A program made the position numbers and the translations under genes. The notes beneath the pieces are model-generated. The model was given only the letters and a program-made list of their open reading frames with translations, had not been told where the DNA came from and did not search any database. From assembly GCA_025356795.1 (NCBI GenBank), contig JANXRR010000568.1, positions 1-6,369 of the forward strand: a stretch of 6,369 nucleotides of DNA, given 5' to 3'. Numbering within the stretch: position 1 is the stretch's first letter; every line of letters starts with the position of its first letter. Shown in pieces: positions 1 to 6,369 of the stretch. The stretch comes from Bacteroidia bacterium (GTDB taxonomy: Bacteria; Bacteroidota; Bacteroidia; Cytophagales; Cyclobacteriaceae).

Positions 1-730
1 ATTGGAAGCTAGAAAAGGAGTAGTGGAATTATTATTGATAAATCATCCGCTGGATTGCCCCGTATGCGATCAAGCAGGTGAATGTGATTTACAAAACCTT
101 GCTTATGAACATGGCGCAGCAGAAACTCGGTATGAAGAAGAGCGCAGAACATTTGAAAAAATTGATATTGGTGATAAGATAAAGCTCCACATGACGCGCT
201 GCATCTTGTGCTACCGCTGCACCATGGTGGCAGATCAATTGACAGAGAAGCGTGTTCATGGAGTAATGAATAGGGGAGATGCATCTGAGATTAGTACCTA
301 CATTACAAAAGCTGTTGATAATGATTTTTCAGGTAATATGGTAGATGTATGCCCAGTAGGCGCGTTAACTGATAAAACTTTCCGTTTTAAAAGCCGAGTG
401 TGGTTTACTAAGCCAATGGATGCCCATCGCAATTGCACCAAATGTTCGGGCAAAGTAGTACTTTGGATGAAAGATGATGAAGTGCTCCGCGTTTCTGCTC
501 GTAAAGATCAGTATGGCGAAGTAAAAGAATATATTTGCAATGAATGCCGATACGATCACAAGAATGTGAATGATTGGACTATAGATGGGCCACGCCACAT
601 TGATCGCCATTCGGTAATAGCACAAAATCATTATGAGAAGATTGACCTTAGCCGATTGAAAAGAGAAATTGACAGACAAATTGAATTCCAAAAAGGCAAA
701 CCATTGCCCGAACCAAAATCGCTAGCATAA
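1..730 (+). CDS. nuoG: NADH-quinone oxidoreductase subunit G, short form (5'-partial)
   Basis: This is the iron-sulfur subunit of the peripheral arm of complex I, which relays electrons from the NADH-oxidising module towards NuoI. The reading frame is open from base 2. The TTG there is an internal Leu codon, not a start, so the true start lies before the window. Counting from that codon, H15, C19, C22 and C28 form the HxxxCxxCxxxxxC motif of cluster N5. C67, C70, C73 and C117 (in DVCPVGALT) are the N4 ligands. The N-terminal 2Fe-2S (N1b) part, roughly 90-100 residues by family comparison, is missing. After N4 there is a segment with C145, C148, C179 and C182, in the position of the N7-type domain but with a different Cys spacing. 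The protein then stops at residue 242 with a basic, Pro-rich tail. It therefore lacks the long molybdopterin-oxidoreductase-like domain of E. coli or Thermus NuoG, and the full protein would be about 340 residues. The stop codon shares a base with the nuoH start. Identity is very secure. Confidence 0.94.
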   Translation, partial: LEARKGVVELLLINHPLDCPVCDQAGECDLQNLAYEHGAAETRYEEERRTFEKIDIGDKIKLHMTRCILCYRCTMVADQLTEKRVHGVMNRGDASEISTYITKAVDNDFSGNMVDVCPVGALTDKTFRFKSRVWFTKPMDAHRNCTKCSGKVVLWMKDDEVLRVSARKDQYGEVKEYICNECRYDHKNVNDWTIDGPRHIDRHSVIAQNHYEKIDLSRLKREIDRQIEFQKGKPLPEPKSLA

Positions 731-732
731 TG
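728..732 (+). other. nuoG stop / nuoH start overlap (TAATG)
   Basis: The last A of the nuoG TAA is the first base of the nuoH ATG. A second in-frame ATG follows directly at 733. No Shine-Dalgarno-like purine run lies in the 15 bases before it. The layout suggests that nuoH is translated by ribosomes that terminate on nuoG and restart (inference). Confidence 0.7.
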
Positions 733-1773
733 ATGTCTATTTTTATATTCAAAGTAATTTTGGTGGTAGCCGTTTTTGCTATATCACTTTTCATGGCAGC
801 CTATTCAACGTATGCCGAAAGGAAAGTGGCGGCTTTTATGCAAGATAGGATTGGCCCAGATCGTGCGGGTCCATTCGGATTGCTTCAGCCATTGGCAGAT
901 GGATTGAAACTATTCATGAAAGAAGAAATCATTCCCAGTGTTTCCAATAAGTTCCTGTTCGTGCTTGGGCCATGTTTGTTTATGATCACAGCCTTGATGA
1001 CGGGTGTTGTTATCCCTTGGGGCGATTCATTAACGTTTGGTGGCGTTGAATACAAACTACAAATAACAGACATTAACATTGGAATCTTATATGTATTTGG
1101 CGTTGTATCTATCGGTGTGTATGGAATTATGATTGGAGGTTGGGCTTCCAATAACAAGTTCTCTTTATTGGGTGCCATTCGCGCCTCTGCTCAAATGATT
1201 AGTTATGAAATAGCGATGGGTTTTTCAATCATTACATTAGTTATGATGACAGGAACGCTAAGCCTAAAAGAGATTAGTGTGTTTCAATCAGGTGGTATCG
1301 ATGGCCATTGGAATTTCTGGAATGTGGTGTATCAGCCATTCAGCTTTTTAATTTTCATTATCTGCGCTTTCGCGGAATGTAATCGAGCTCCGTTTGATTT
1401 ACCAGAATGTGAAACTGAATTGGTAGGCGGGTATCATACAGAGTTCAGTAGCATGAAACTTGGATTGTACCTATTTGCAGAGTACATTAATATGTTTATT
1501 TCATCTGCTATCATTTCAACGTTGTTCTTCGGTGGTTACAACTTTCCGTTCATGCACGACCTTGGATTAGATGCCAACATCATTACCATTTTAGGTACAA
1601 TTGCCTTATTCACTAAAATTATTTTCTTTATCTTCTTCTTCATGTGGATTCGTTGGACAATCCCACGCTTCCGCTACGATCAATTGATGAACTTAGGTTG
1701 GAAAGGTTTATTGCCATTGTCTATTTTGAATTTAGTAATAACTGGAGCAGTGATATTGTATTTTAATAAGTAG
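730..1773 (+). CDS. nuoH: NADH-quinone oxidoreductase subunit H
   Basis: This is the membrane subunit (ND1 homologue) that docks the peripheral arm, forms much of the quinone chamber and starts the chain of charged residues coupling quinone reduction to proton pumping. At 347 residues it has normal family length. About eight membrane helices are visible (near residues 4-24, 75-97, 115-138, 150-176, 203-217, 247-270, 283-305 and 326-344). The first family signature is at 30-60 (ERKVAAFMQDRIGPDRAGP, then LLQPLADGLKL). The acidic quinone-site loop is at 220-243, with APFDLPE then E228 and E230 and the GGYHTEFSSMK run. E160 and E216 are the expected membrane acids, and the RFRYDQLM motif lies at 313-320. 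The loop reads PECETE where many bacteria have PEAEAE or PEAESE, which I associate with Bacteroidota. Either of the two adjacent ATGs (730 or 733) could be used; the difference is one Met. No truncation or frameshift is seen. Confidence 0.97.
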   Translation: MMSIFIFKVILVVAVFAISLFMAAYSTYAERKVAAFMQDRIGPDRAGPFGLLQPLADGLKLFMKEEIIPSVSNKFLFVLGPCLFMITALMTGVVIPWGDSLTFGGVEYKLQITDINIGILYVFGVVSIGVYGIMIGGWASNNKFSLLGAIRASAQMISYEIAMGFSIITLVMMTGTLSLKEISVFQSGGIDGHWNFWNVVYQPFSFLIFIICAFAECNRAPFDLPECETELVGGYHTEFSSMKLGLYLFAEYINMFISSAIISTLFFGGYNFPFMHDLGLDANIITILGTIALFTKIIFFIFFFMWIRWTIPRFRYDQLMNLGWKGLLPLSILNLVITGAVILYFNK

Positions 1774-1785
1774 ATAAGAAACAGA

Positions 1786-2355
1786 ATGCAAGCATTGACA
1801 CAACGATCAAAAATAGTCTCTGATAAGAAGATGACTTTTTTAGAGAGAATATATTTACCTGCTATTCTTGGAGGTGTGATGATCACGATCAAGCACATGT
1901 TTAAACGAAGTGCTACTGTCCGCTATCCCGAAAAGGAAAGAGAGTTTAGTGAAATCTATCGTGGCCATCATGTATTGAAGAGAGATGACAAAGGTGCAGA
2001 GCGTTGTACCGCTTGTGGATTGTGCGCAGTGTCATGCCCAGCCGAAGCAATAACAATGGTTGCTGCAGAACGAAATAAAGGAGAGGAGAATTTATATCGT
2101 GAAGAGAAGTATGCGGCCACTTACGAAATTAACATGTTGCGTTGTATTTTCTGTGGCCTGTGCGAAGAAGCTTGCCCGAAAGAAGCTATATTTTTAACCG
2201 ATCGAATTGTGGTTACAGATTATGGAAGAGATAGCTTTATTTACGGAAAAGATAAATTGGTAGAACCCGTTGATGCCAGAATTGATGTTTCTAAAAGACA
2301 AACGAAAGAGGTGTTGGAATTCAAAAAATTAAAACAACTTACTCACAATAAATAA
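1786..2355 (+). CDS. nuoI: NADH-quinone oxidoreductase subunit I (two 4Fe-4S ferredoxin-type)
   Basis: This peripheral-arm subunit carries clusters N6a and N6b, which take electrons from NuoG and pass them to N2 in NuoB. At 189 residues it is typical for the family. Two CxxCxxCxxxCP motifs are present: C74, C77, C80 and C84 (CTACGLCAVSCP), and C120, C123, C126 and C130 (CIFCGLCEEACP). As in other 8Fe ferredoxin folds, the fourth Cys of each motif is expected to ligate the other cluster. Residues 17-41 form a hydrophobic or amphipathic stretch that would lie along the membrane next to NuoH, followed by the conserved TVRYPEKER. The start at 1786 is preferred because the segment before Met16 (KIVSDKKM) resembles the N-terminus I recall for Bacteroidota NuoI. 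A second in-frame ATG at 1831 is the alternative. The gene begins 12 bases after nuoH and ends 8 bases before nuoJ. The C-terminus is lysine-rich. Confidence 0.97.
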   Translation: MQALTQRSKIVSDKKMTFLERIYLPAILGGVMITIKHMFKRSATVRYPEKEREFSEIYRGHHVLKRDDKGAERCTACGLCAVSCPAEAITMVAAERNKGEENLYREEKYAATYEINMLRCIFCGLCEEACPKEAIFLTDRIVVTDYGRDSFIYGKDKLVEPVDARIDVSKRQTKEVLEFKKLKQLTHNK

Positions 2356-2363
2356 TTTTCAAA

Positions 2364-2867
2364 GTGACACTTAACCTGTTTTACTTTCTTTCCTTTCTTG
2401 GAGTTTTGAGTGCGCTTCTAGTGGTGTTTTCTAAGAACCCAGTGCACAGTGTCTTATATTTGATCATCACATTCTTTGTTATAGCAGCGCATTATGTTTT
2501 GCTGAATGCTCAATTCCTTGCCATTGTTCATATCATTGTTTATGCTGGCGCTATTATGGTTTTGTTTCTATATGTGATTATGCTTTTAAATCTGAATCAG
2601 GAAGCAGAACCACATAAAACTAACTTAATCCGCTTCGCTGCAACAATTAGCTCAGGTCTTTTGCTCATTATCTTGGTAGGCAGTTTGAAGGGCACCGATC
2701 AGATGATCGCACAAACCAGCTCCCCTGTTGAGGTGGGGTTGGTGAAAAGTCTTGGCCGTGTTTTGTTCAAAGAGTTCTTATTGCCTTTTGAAATCTCATC
2801 AGTGCTGTTGTTGGCAGCAATGGTAGGAGCCGTTATGCTAGGAAAACCAGATCATATTAAAAAGTAA
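2364..2867 (+). CDS. nuoJ: NADH-quinone oxidoreductase subunit J
   Basis: This small membrane subunit (ND6 homologue) sits between NuoH/A and NuoK, and its third helix carries the pi-bulge implicated in coupling. It has 167 residues and five predicted membrane helices (about 4-22, 27-45, 51-75, 90-106 and 142-160). The diagnostic feature is helix 3, where IVYAGAIMVLFLYVIML includes the conserved Tyr60 and the Gly next to it. KNPVHSVLYL before helix 2 is also typical of the family. The start is GTG at 2364. No ATG exists in frame between the nuoI stop and this point, and the first internal Met (residue 65) would remove helices 1 and 2, so GTG is well supported. The TAA stop is followed immediately by the nuoK ATG. 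The loop between helices 4 and 5 (about 107-135) is poorly conserved in the family. Confidence 0.95.
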   Translation: MTLNLFYFLSFLGVLSALLVVFSKNPVHSVLYLIITFFVIAAHYVLLNAQFLAIVHIIVYAGAIMVLFLYVIMLLNLNQEAEPHKTNLIRFAATISSGLLLIILVGSLKGTDQMIAQTSSPVEVGLVKSLGRVLFKEFLLPFEISSVLLLAAMVGAVMLGKPDHIKK

Positions 2868-3185
2868 ATGAAAACTGCACAAGGAATACCATTAGATTAT
2901 TATATCTGGCTTAGTGCTGCGCTATTTGCTATTGGTGTGCTAGGAGTTTTGTATAGAAGAAATGCTATCATTATTTTCATGTGCATTGAACTGATGCTGA
3001 ACGCTGTCAATTTATTGTTAGTTGCTTTCTCAAATTATTACAGTGATTCATCGGGTCAAGTATTTGTATTCTTCATAATGGCGGTGGCGGCCGCAGAAGT
3101 GGCAGTAGGTTTAGCTATCTTGATAATGATGTATAGAAATACCAAAACCACAGACATTAACATTCTCAACAAATTAAAATGGTAA
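2868..3185 (+). CDS. nuoK: NADH-quinone oxidoreductase subunit K
   Basis: This three-helix membrane subunit (ND4L homologue) carries two buried glutamates in the proton-coupling chain between NuoH/J and the antiporter-like subunits. Its 105 residues match the usual length of about 100. Helices lie near 11-28, 33-56 and 66-88. E41 in the [13 protein letters not shown] motif and E77 in the [11 protein letters not shown] motif correspond to E. coli Glu36 and Glu72. Residues between helices 1 and 2 ([10 protein letters not shown]) fit the family. The ATG directly follows the nuoJ stop with no spacer, and the A-rich sequence before it belongs to the nuoJ coding end. The last 7 bases overlap nuoL. 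The polar C-terminal tail ([14 protein letters not shown]) is ordinary for bacterial NuoK. Confidence 0.97.
   Translation: MKTAQGIPLDYYIWLSAALFAIGVLGVLYRRNAIIIFMCIELMLNAVNLLLVAFSNYYSDSSGQVFVFFIMAVAAAEVAVGLAILIMMYRNTKTTDINILNKLKW
3179..3185 (+). other. nuoK/nuoL 7-base coding overlap
   Basis: The nuoL ATG at 3179 lies inside the last codons of nuoK (AAA TGG TAA), in a different frame, giving the overlap ATGGTAA. The bases upstream are A-rich with no GGAGG-like motif. This is consistent with termination-reinitiation coupling of two subunits that are needed in equal amounts (inference). Confidence 0.75.
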
Positions 3186-5101
3186 GTATAGATTTGCTGA
3201 TAGGTTTAGTTCCTTTCTTTCCTTTGCTGGGATTTGCCATTATTGCTTTATCAGTAAATAAAATCCCTAATACGGTAGCTTCCTATATTGCTTGTGGATC
3301 AGTTCTTCTGTCATTTATTATTTCAGCAGTTTTGTTTCTTCAATTAGCAAATGCTCCGGAAGATCAGCGATCGCTTACCGCCACTTTTTTTACTTGGTTT
3401 AGTGCTGGTAATTTCAGTGCGAAGATTGGCTTCTTGGTTGATCCTCTTTCTTCATTGATGTTGCTTATCATCACAGGCGTTGGTTTTTTGATCCATGTCT
3501 ACTCGATTGGCTACATGCACGATGACCCGGCAGTCAACAGATTTTTTTCTTATCTAAATCTGTTCGTGTTCTTCATGTTGTTATTGGTGATGGGCTCAAA
3601 CTATCTTCTCATGTTTGTGGGCTGGGAAGGTGTAGGTTTATGTTCTTATCTATTGATTGGATTCTGGTTCAAAAATAAAGACTATACGAATGCTGCGAAT
3701 AAAGCATTCATAATGAATCGTATTGGTGACTTAGGATTGATTATCGGTGTAGTGTTGATCTTCATACAATTCGGAAGTGTTGAATATGCTAAAGTGTTGC
3801 CTAAAGCAGACGAGTTAGTATCTGGTTCGCAAATGCTAACATTAATTACAATTTTGTTATTTGTTGGTGCTATGGGTAAGAGTGCACAGATACCACTTTA
3901 CACGTGGTTGCCTGATGCGATGGCAGGCCCAACACCCGTATCCGCGTTAATACATGCAGCTACTATGGTTACAGCTGGTATCTACATGATTGCTAGAAAT
4001 AATATTCTCTATACCTTATCCCCCATAAGTTCAAATCTGGTATTAATTGTTGGCCTATTTACTGCATTGATTGCTGCCATCATTGCGTTAACTCAAAATG
4101 ATATAAAGAAAGTACTTGCTTACTCTACCGTAAGCCAATTAGGATTGATTTTCGTGGCTCTTGGTGTTGGGGCTTATTCAAGTGGAATCTTTCACATGAC
4201 AACCCATGCATTCTTTAAAGCATTACTATTCTTAGGGGCAGGAAGTGTGATCCACGGATTGCATGGTGAACAAGACATCCGTAAGATGGGTGGGTTGAAA
4301 AAATATTTACCTACAACTTTTATTACTTTCTTCATTGGAGTATTGGCTATTTCTGGTATTCCCCCTTTCGCAGGTTTCTTTTCCAAAGATGAAATTTTGG
4401 CGAAAGCTTTTGAGGCAAATCCAATAGTTTGGGGGTTAGCATTATTAGCTTCCATACTCACGGTCTTCTATATGTTCAGGCTTTTGTTCTTGACCTTCTA
4501 TGGAAAGGTAAGAGCCTCCGAACGTGCACTGGCGCATATTCACGAATCTCCTCCTAGCATTACAATTCCTTTAATCATACTCGCAGTTCTTTCAGCGTTG
4601 GGCGGATTTATGGGAGTACCGGAAGCATTGTTTGGTTCAAATCAAGTGTCGCATTTCTTGCAACCAGTTTTTGAAAAATCACAAGCACTTTTAGGAGAGG
4701 AACACATATCGCATAGCACTGAATATGTGTTGATGGGTTTGGTTGTCGGCCTCACGTTGATTATCATATTTATAACACATTCAACTTACGTGAAAAAAGG
4801 AGTGGTGCCTGTTGGAGATAATGAACCTACATCCATTTTACATAAGTTGAGCTACCATAAGTTTTACGTAGATGAAATTTATGATGCAGTCATTGTGAAG
4901 CCACTCTTCCACGTTTCATTGCTCTTTGAGAAATTCATTGAACGTTCTGGCATTGATCGCTTAGTGAACAGCATTGGATTATCGGTAGATGGAAGCAGTC
5001 GTGTTTTTAGATTACTGCAGAATGGAAATATCGGATTTTATATTTTTGCCATGGTCATTGGTGTCATTTTGATCTTGGCCGCTAACAGTATGATGAACTA
5101 A
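3179..5101 (+). CDS. nuoL: NADH-quinone oxidoreductase subunit L
   Basis: This is the distal antiporter-like, proton-pumping subunit (ND5 homologue). It has 640 residues, against about 610-650 in bacteria. Key residues by comparison with E. coli NuoL are all present: E150 ([16 protein letters not shown]), D184, K234 in the broken helix 7 ([19 protein letters not shown]), H259 ([19 protein letters not shown]), H343 and K347 ([10 protein letters not shown]), and K403 with D404 (FFSKDEIL). The N-terminal Proton_antipo_N-like part includes [11 protein letters not shown] at about 85-95. The C-terminal region, from [13 protein letters not shown] at 559 to about 600, matches the long lateral helix that runs along the membrane arm. 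It is followed by a final anchor helix at about 617-637, so the protein is complete. This lateral helix separates NuoL from the related NuoM, NuoN and Mrp-type antiporter subunits. The start overlaps nuoK by 7 bases, and nuoM begins 3 bases after the stop. Confidence 0.97.
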   Translation: MVSIDLLIGLVPFFPLLGFAIIALSVNKIPNTVASYIACGSVLLSFIISAVLFLQLANAPEDQRSLTATFFTWFSAGNFSAKIGFLVDPLSSLMLLIITGVGFLIHVYSIGYMHDDPAVNRFFSYLNLFVFFMLLLVMGSNYLLMFVGWEGVGLCSYLLIGFWFKNKDYTNAANKAFIMNRIGDLGLIIGVVLIFIQFGSVEYAKVLPKADELVSGSQMLTLITILLFVGAMGKSAQIPLYTWLPDAMAGPTPVSALIHAATMVTAGIYMIARNNILYTLSPISSNLVLIVGLFTALIAAIIALTQNDIKKVLAYSTVSQLGLIFVALGVGAYSSGIFHMTTHAFFKALLFLGAGSVIHGLHGEQDIRKMGGLKKYLPTTFITFFIGVLAISGIPPFAGFFSKDEILAKAFEANPIVWGLALLASILTVFYMFRLLFLTFYGKVRASERALAHIHESPPSITIPLIILAVLSALGGFMGVPEALFGSNQVSHFLQPVFEKSQALLGEEHISHSTEYVLMGLVVGLTLIIIFITHSTYVKKGVVPVGDNEPTSILHKLSYHKFYVDEIYDAVIVKPLFHVSLLFEKFIERSGIDRLVNSIGLSVDGSSRVFRLLQNGNIGFYIFAMVIGVILILAANSMMN

Positions 5102-5104
5102 TTT

Positions 5105-6369
5105 ATGTTGACACTATTTATACTAATCTGGCCACTCGTTGCAGCAATGCTGTTGTTCTTGTTCCGTCCGGGCAACGCACGCATATTTGCCTTTGCTGCT
5201 TCGCTGCTTGAATTGATTGCTTCCTTTGCAATTGTATATTTATATGAGCCTTCAAGTGCCGATGCCTTTTCTATTTCTATACCTTGGATTCATAAACTTG
5301 GAATCAGTTTCTCTGTTGCGATAGATGGTATCAGTTTGTTATTGGTGCTGTTAACAACTTTTCTTACGCCATTCATTATATTTTCTTCCTTTGGAAAAGG
5401 CCAGCCAAAGTCGCACACATTTTATGGACTCATTCTATTAATGCAAATGGCATTGGTGGGAGTATTTGTGGCTCGCGATGGATTCCTCTTTTATGTATTC
5501 TGGGAGATGGCTCTTATTCCGATCTATTTCATTTGCTTGATGTGGGGTGGAGAAAACAAAAGCAAAATTACTTTCAAGTTTTTTGTGTACACATTGACTG
5601 GAAGTTTGTTCATGTTGATTGGATTACTGTATCTATATTTCCAAACCAGTGGAGATCACTCCTTCGACATACAAGCACTTTATCTTGCTGGCCAGTCACT
5701 TAGTGTAGTAGAGCAATCCTATATTTTTTGGGCTTTCTTTTTAGCTTTCGCAATCAAGATGCCTGTTTTCCCATTCCACTCGTGGCAACCCGATACCTAT
5801 GTAACAGCGCCTTTTCAGGGAACGATGCTGCTCTCGGCCATTATGTTAAAAATGGGTATTTATGGATTGATCCGTTGGCTATTGCCGATGGTGCCCATGG
5901 GAGTAGAGCAGTGGGGCATTACCGCTATTATATTATCCGTGATAGGAATTGTTTATGCTTCTTGTATTGCTATTGTGCAAAACGATATTAAGAGATTAAT
6001 CGCTTATTCTTCAATTGCTCACGTGGGCTTGATTTCAGCAGGTGTTTTTACACTGACAAAGATTGGAATACAAGGAGCCGTGATTCAAATGATAAGCCAC
6101 GGAGTGGTGGTGTTTGGTCTGTTTTATATTGTAGAATTGATTTTAGATAGAACAAAGACACAGGCCATTTCTGAAATACGTGGAGTGAGGTTGCAAGCTC
6201 CCGTCTTTGCGACCGTATTTCTCATCATCTTATTAGCAAGCATTGCGCTTCCGTTTACAAGTGGTTTTGTAGGGGAGTTTTTGTTAATCAACTCATTAAT
6301 TCAATATCATATTATCGTTGGAGTTATAGCTGCGTTGACAACAATTTTGGGTGCTGTTTACATGTTGAG
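5105..6369 (+). CDS. nuoM: NADH-quinone oxidoreductase subunit M (3'-partial)
   Basis: This is the middle antiporter-like, proton-pumping subunit (ND4 homologue). The frame is open from the ATG at 5105 to the window end, giving 421 full codons out of about 480-510 in the family; I translated it throughout and found no stop or frameshift. Expected pump residues are present: E134 (FWEMALIPIYF), K218 in broken helix 7 (FAIKMPVFPFHSWQPD), K249 on helix 8 (SAIMLKMGIYG), and E391 on helix 12 (SGFVGEFLLI), matching E. coli Glu144, Lys234, Lys265 and Glu407. The helix 9-11 region has QNDIKRLIAYSSIAHVG and then MISHGVVVFGLF. It is NuoM and not NuoL or NuoN because of the HSWQPDTYVTAP wording, the terminal Glu in helix 12 where NuoL has Lys, and the position after nuoL. 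The start follows the nuoL stop by 3 bases with no Shine-Dalgarno motif. One variation is APFQGT after helix 7, where many homologues have APT. The missing end would hold helices 13-14. Confidence 0.96.
   Translation, partial: MLTLFILIWPLVAAMLLFLFRPGNARIFAFAASLLELIASFAIVYLYEPSSADAFSISIPWIHKLGISFSVAIDGISLLLVLLTTFLTPFIIFSSFGKGQPKSHTFYGLILLMQMALVGVFVARDGFLFYVFWEMALIPIYFICLMWGGENKSKITFKFFVYTLTGSLFMLIGLLYLYFQTSGDHSFDIQALYLAGQSLSVVEQSYIFWAFFLAFAIKMPVFPFHSWQPDTYVTAPFQGTMLLSAIMLKMGIYGLIRWLLPMVPMGVEQWGITAIILSVIGIVYASCIAIVQNDIKRLIAYSSIAHVGLISAGVFTLTKIGIQGAVIQMISHGVVVFGLFYIVELILDRTKTQAISEIRGVRLQAPVFATVFLIILLASIALPFTSGFVGEFLLINSLIQYHIIVGVIAALTTILGAVYML

Noticed and set aside
2..4. TTG at the left edge as a possible nuoG start.
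   Set aside because: It sits only 13 residues before the N5 ligand motif, in the middle of the conserved domain. A start here would remove the 2Fe-2S domain; the simpler reading is that the window cuts the gene.
1066..1080. A 15-base exact direct repeat, acagacattaacatt, shared between nuoH and nuoK (3150-3164).
   Set aside because: In both places it is read in the same frame as TDINI within well-fitting family proteins, the flanks differ, and there is no third copy. Similar codon choice over a short coincidental peptide explains it best.
885..1178. Minus-strand open frames opposite nuoH, and likewise opposite nuoG (9-284 and 365-691), the nuoH/nuoI junction (1680-1898) and nuoL (4192-4461).
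   Set aside because: All are antisense to strongly conserved complex I coding sequence, show no recognisable domain, and have no sign of their own promoter or initiation region.
1774..1785. The gaps nuoH-nuoI (12 bases), nuoI-nuoJ (2356-2363) and nuoL-nuoM (5102-5104) as places for promoters, terminators or small RNAs.
   Set aside because: They are too short for any of these and contain no inverted repeat or T-run; a single polycistronic transcript is the better explanation.
3179..5101. NuoL and NuoM as parts of an Mrp-type Na+/H+ antiporter or formate hydrogenlyase-like complex.
   Set aside because: The NuoL lateral helix and final anchor helix are present and the flanking genes are nuoG-K in standard order, which fits only complex I.
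5728..5991. An 87-codon open frame on the + strand in another phase.
   Set aside because: It lies wholly inside nuoM, whose own frame is open here and carries the conserved K218, K249 and helix 7-8 motifs. The alternative translation resembles no family and has a Cys- and Tyr-rich out-of-frame look.

Overview
The window is a gene-dense stretch of a bacterial respiratory complex I operon (proton-pumping NADH:quinone oxidoreductase, NDH-1). All genes lie on the + strand, in the order nuoG (5'-truncated), nuoH, nuoI, nuoJ, nuoK, nuoL, nuoM (3'-truncated). This is the canonical gene order. nuoA-F are expected before the window and nuoN after it, but neither can be seen.

The genes are packed almost without spacers. 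nuoG and nuoH share one base, nuoH and nuoI are 12 bases apart, nuoI and nuoJ 8 bases apart, nuoJ and nuoK abut exactly, nuoK and nuoL overlap by 7 bases, and nuoL and nuoM are 3 bases apart. There is no room for an internal promoter or terminator between genes and I see none. There is also no RNA gene, mobile element, CRISPR array or sizeable repeat. Every intergenic gap is under 15 bases.

The parts form an electron path and a proton path. NuoG (clusters N5 and N4 in the visible part) passes electrons towards NuoI (N6a and N6b). These would continue to N2 in NuoB and to quinone, which binds at the NuoH/NuoB/NuoD interface. NuoH, J and K form the membrane segment that links the quinone site to the pumping modules, and NuoL and NuoM are antiporter-like pumps. 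All key charged residues I checked in H, K, L and M are present, so the genes look functional.

The organism is most likely a member of Bacteroidota, perhaps Cytophagales-like. The grounds are a short NuoG that ends without the large molybdopterin-oxidoreductase-like domain, the wording of the NuoI N-terminus and the NuoH loop, AT-rich DNA, and gene starts preceded by A-rich sequence instead of a Shine-Dalgarno motif. This is inference from remembered family features, not a database match.

I found no undescribed system. The points most worth a second look are the C-terminal part of NuoG, where a CxxC...CxxC arrangement replaces the usual N7 cluster ligands, and the early end of NuoG.
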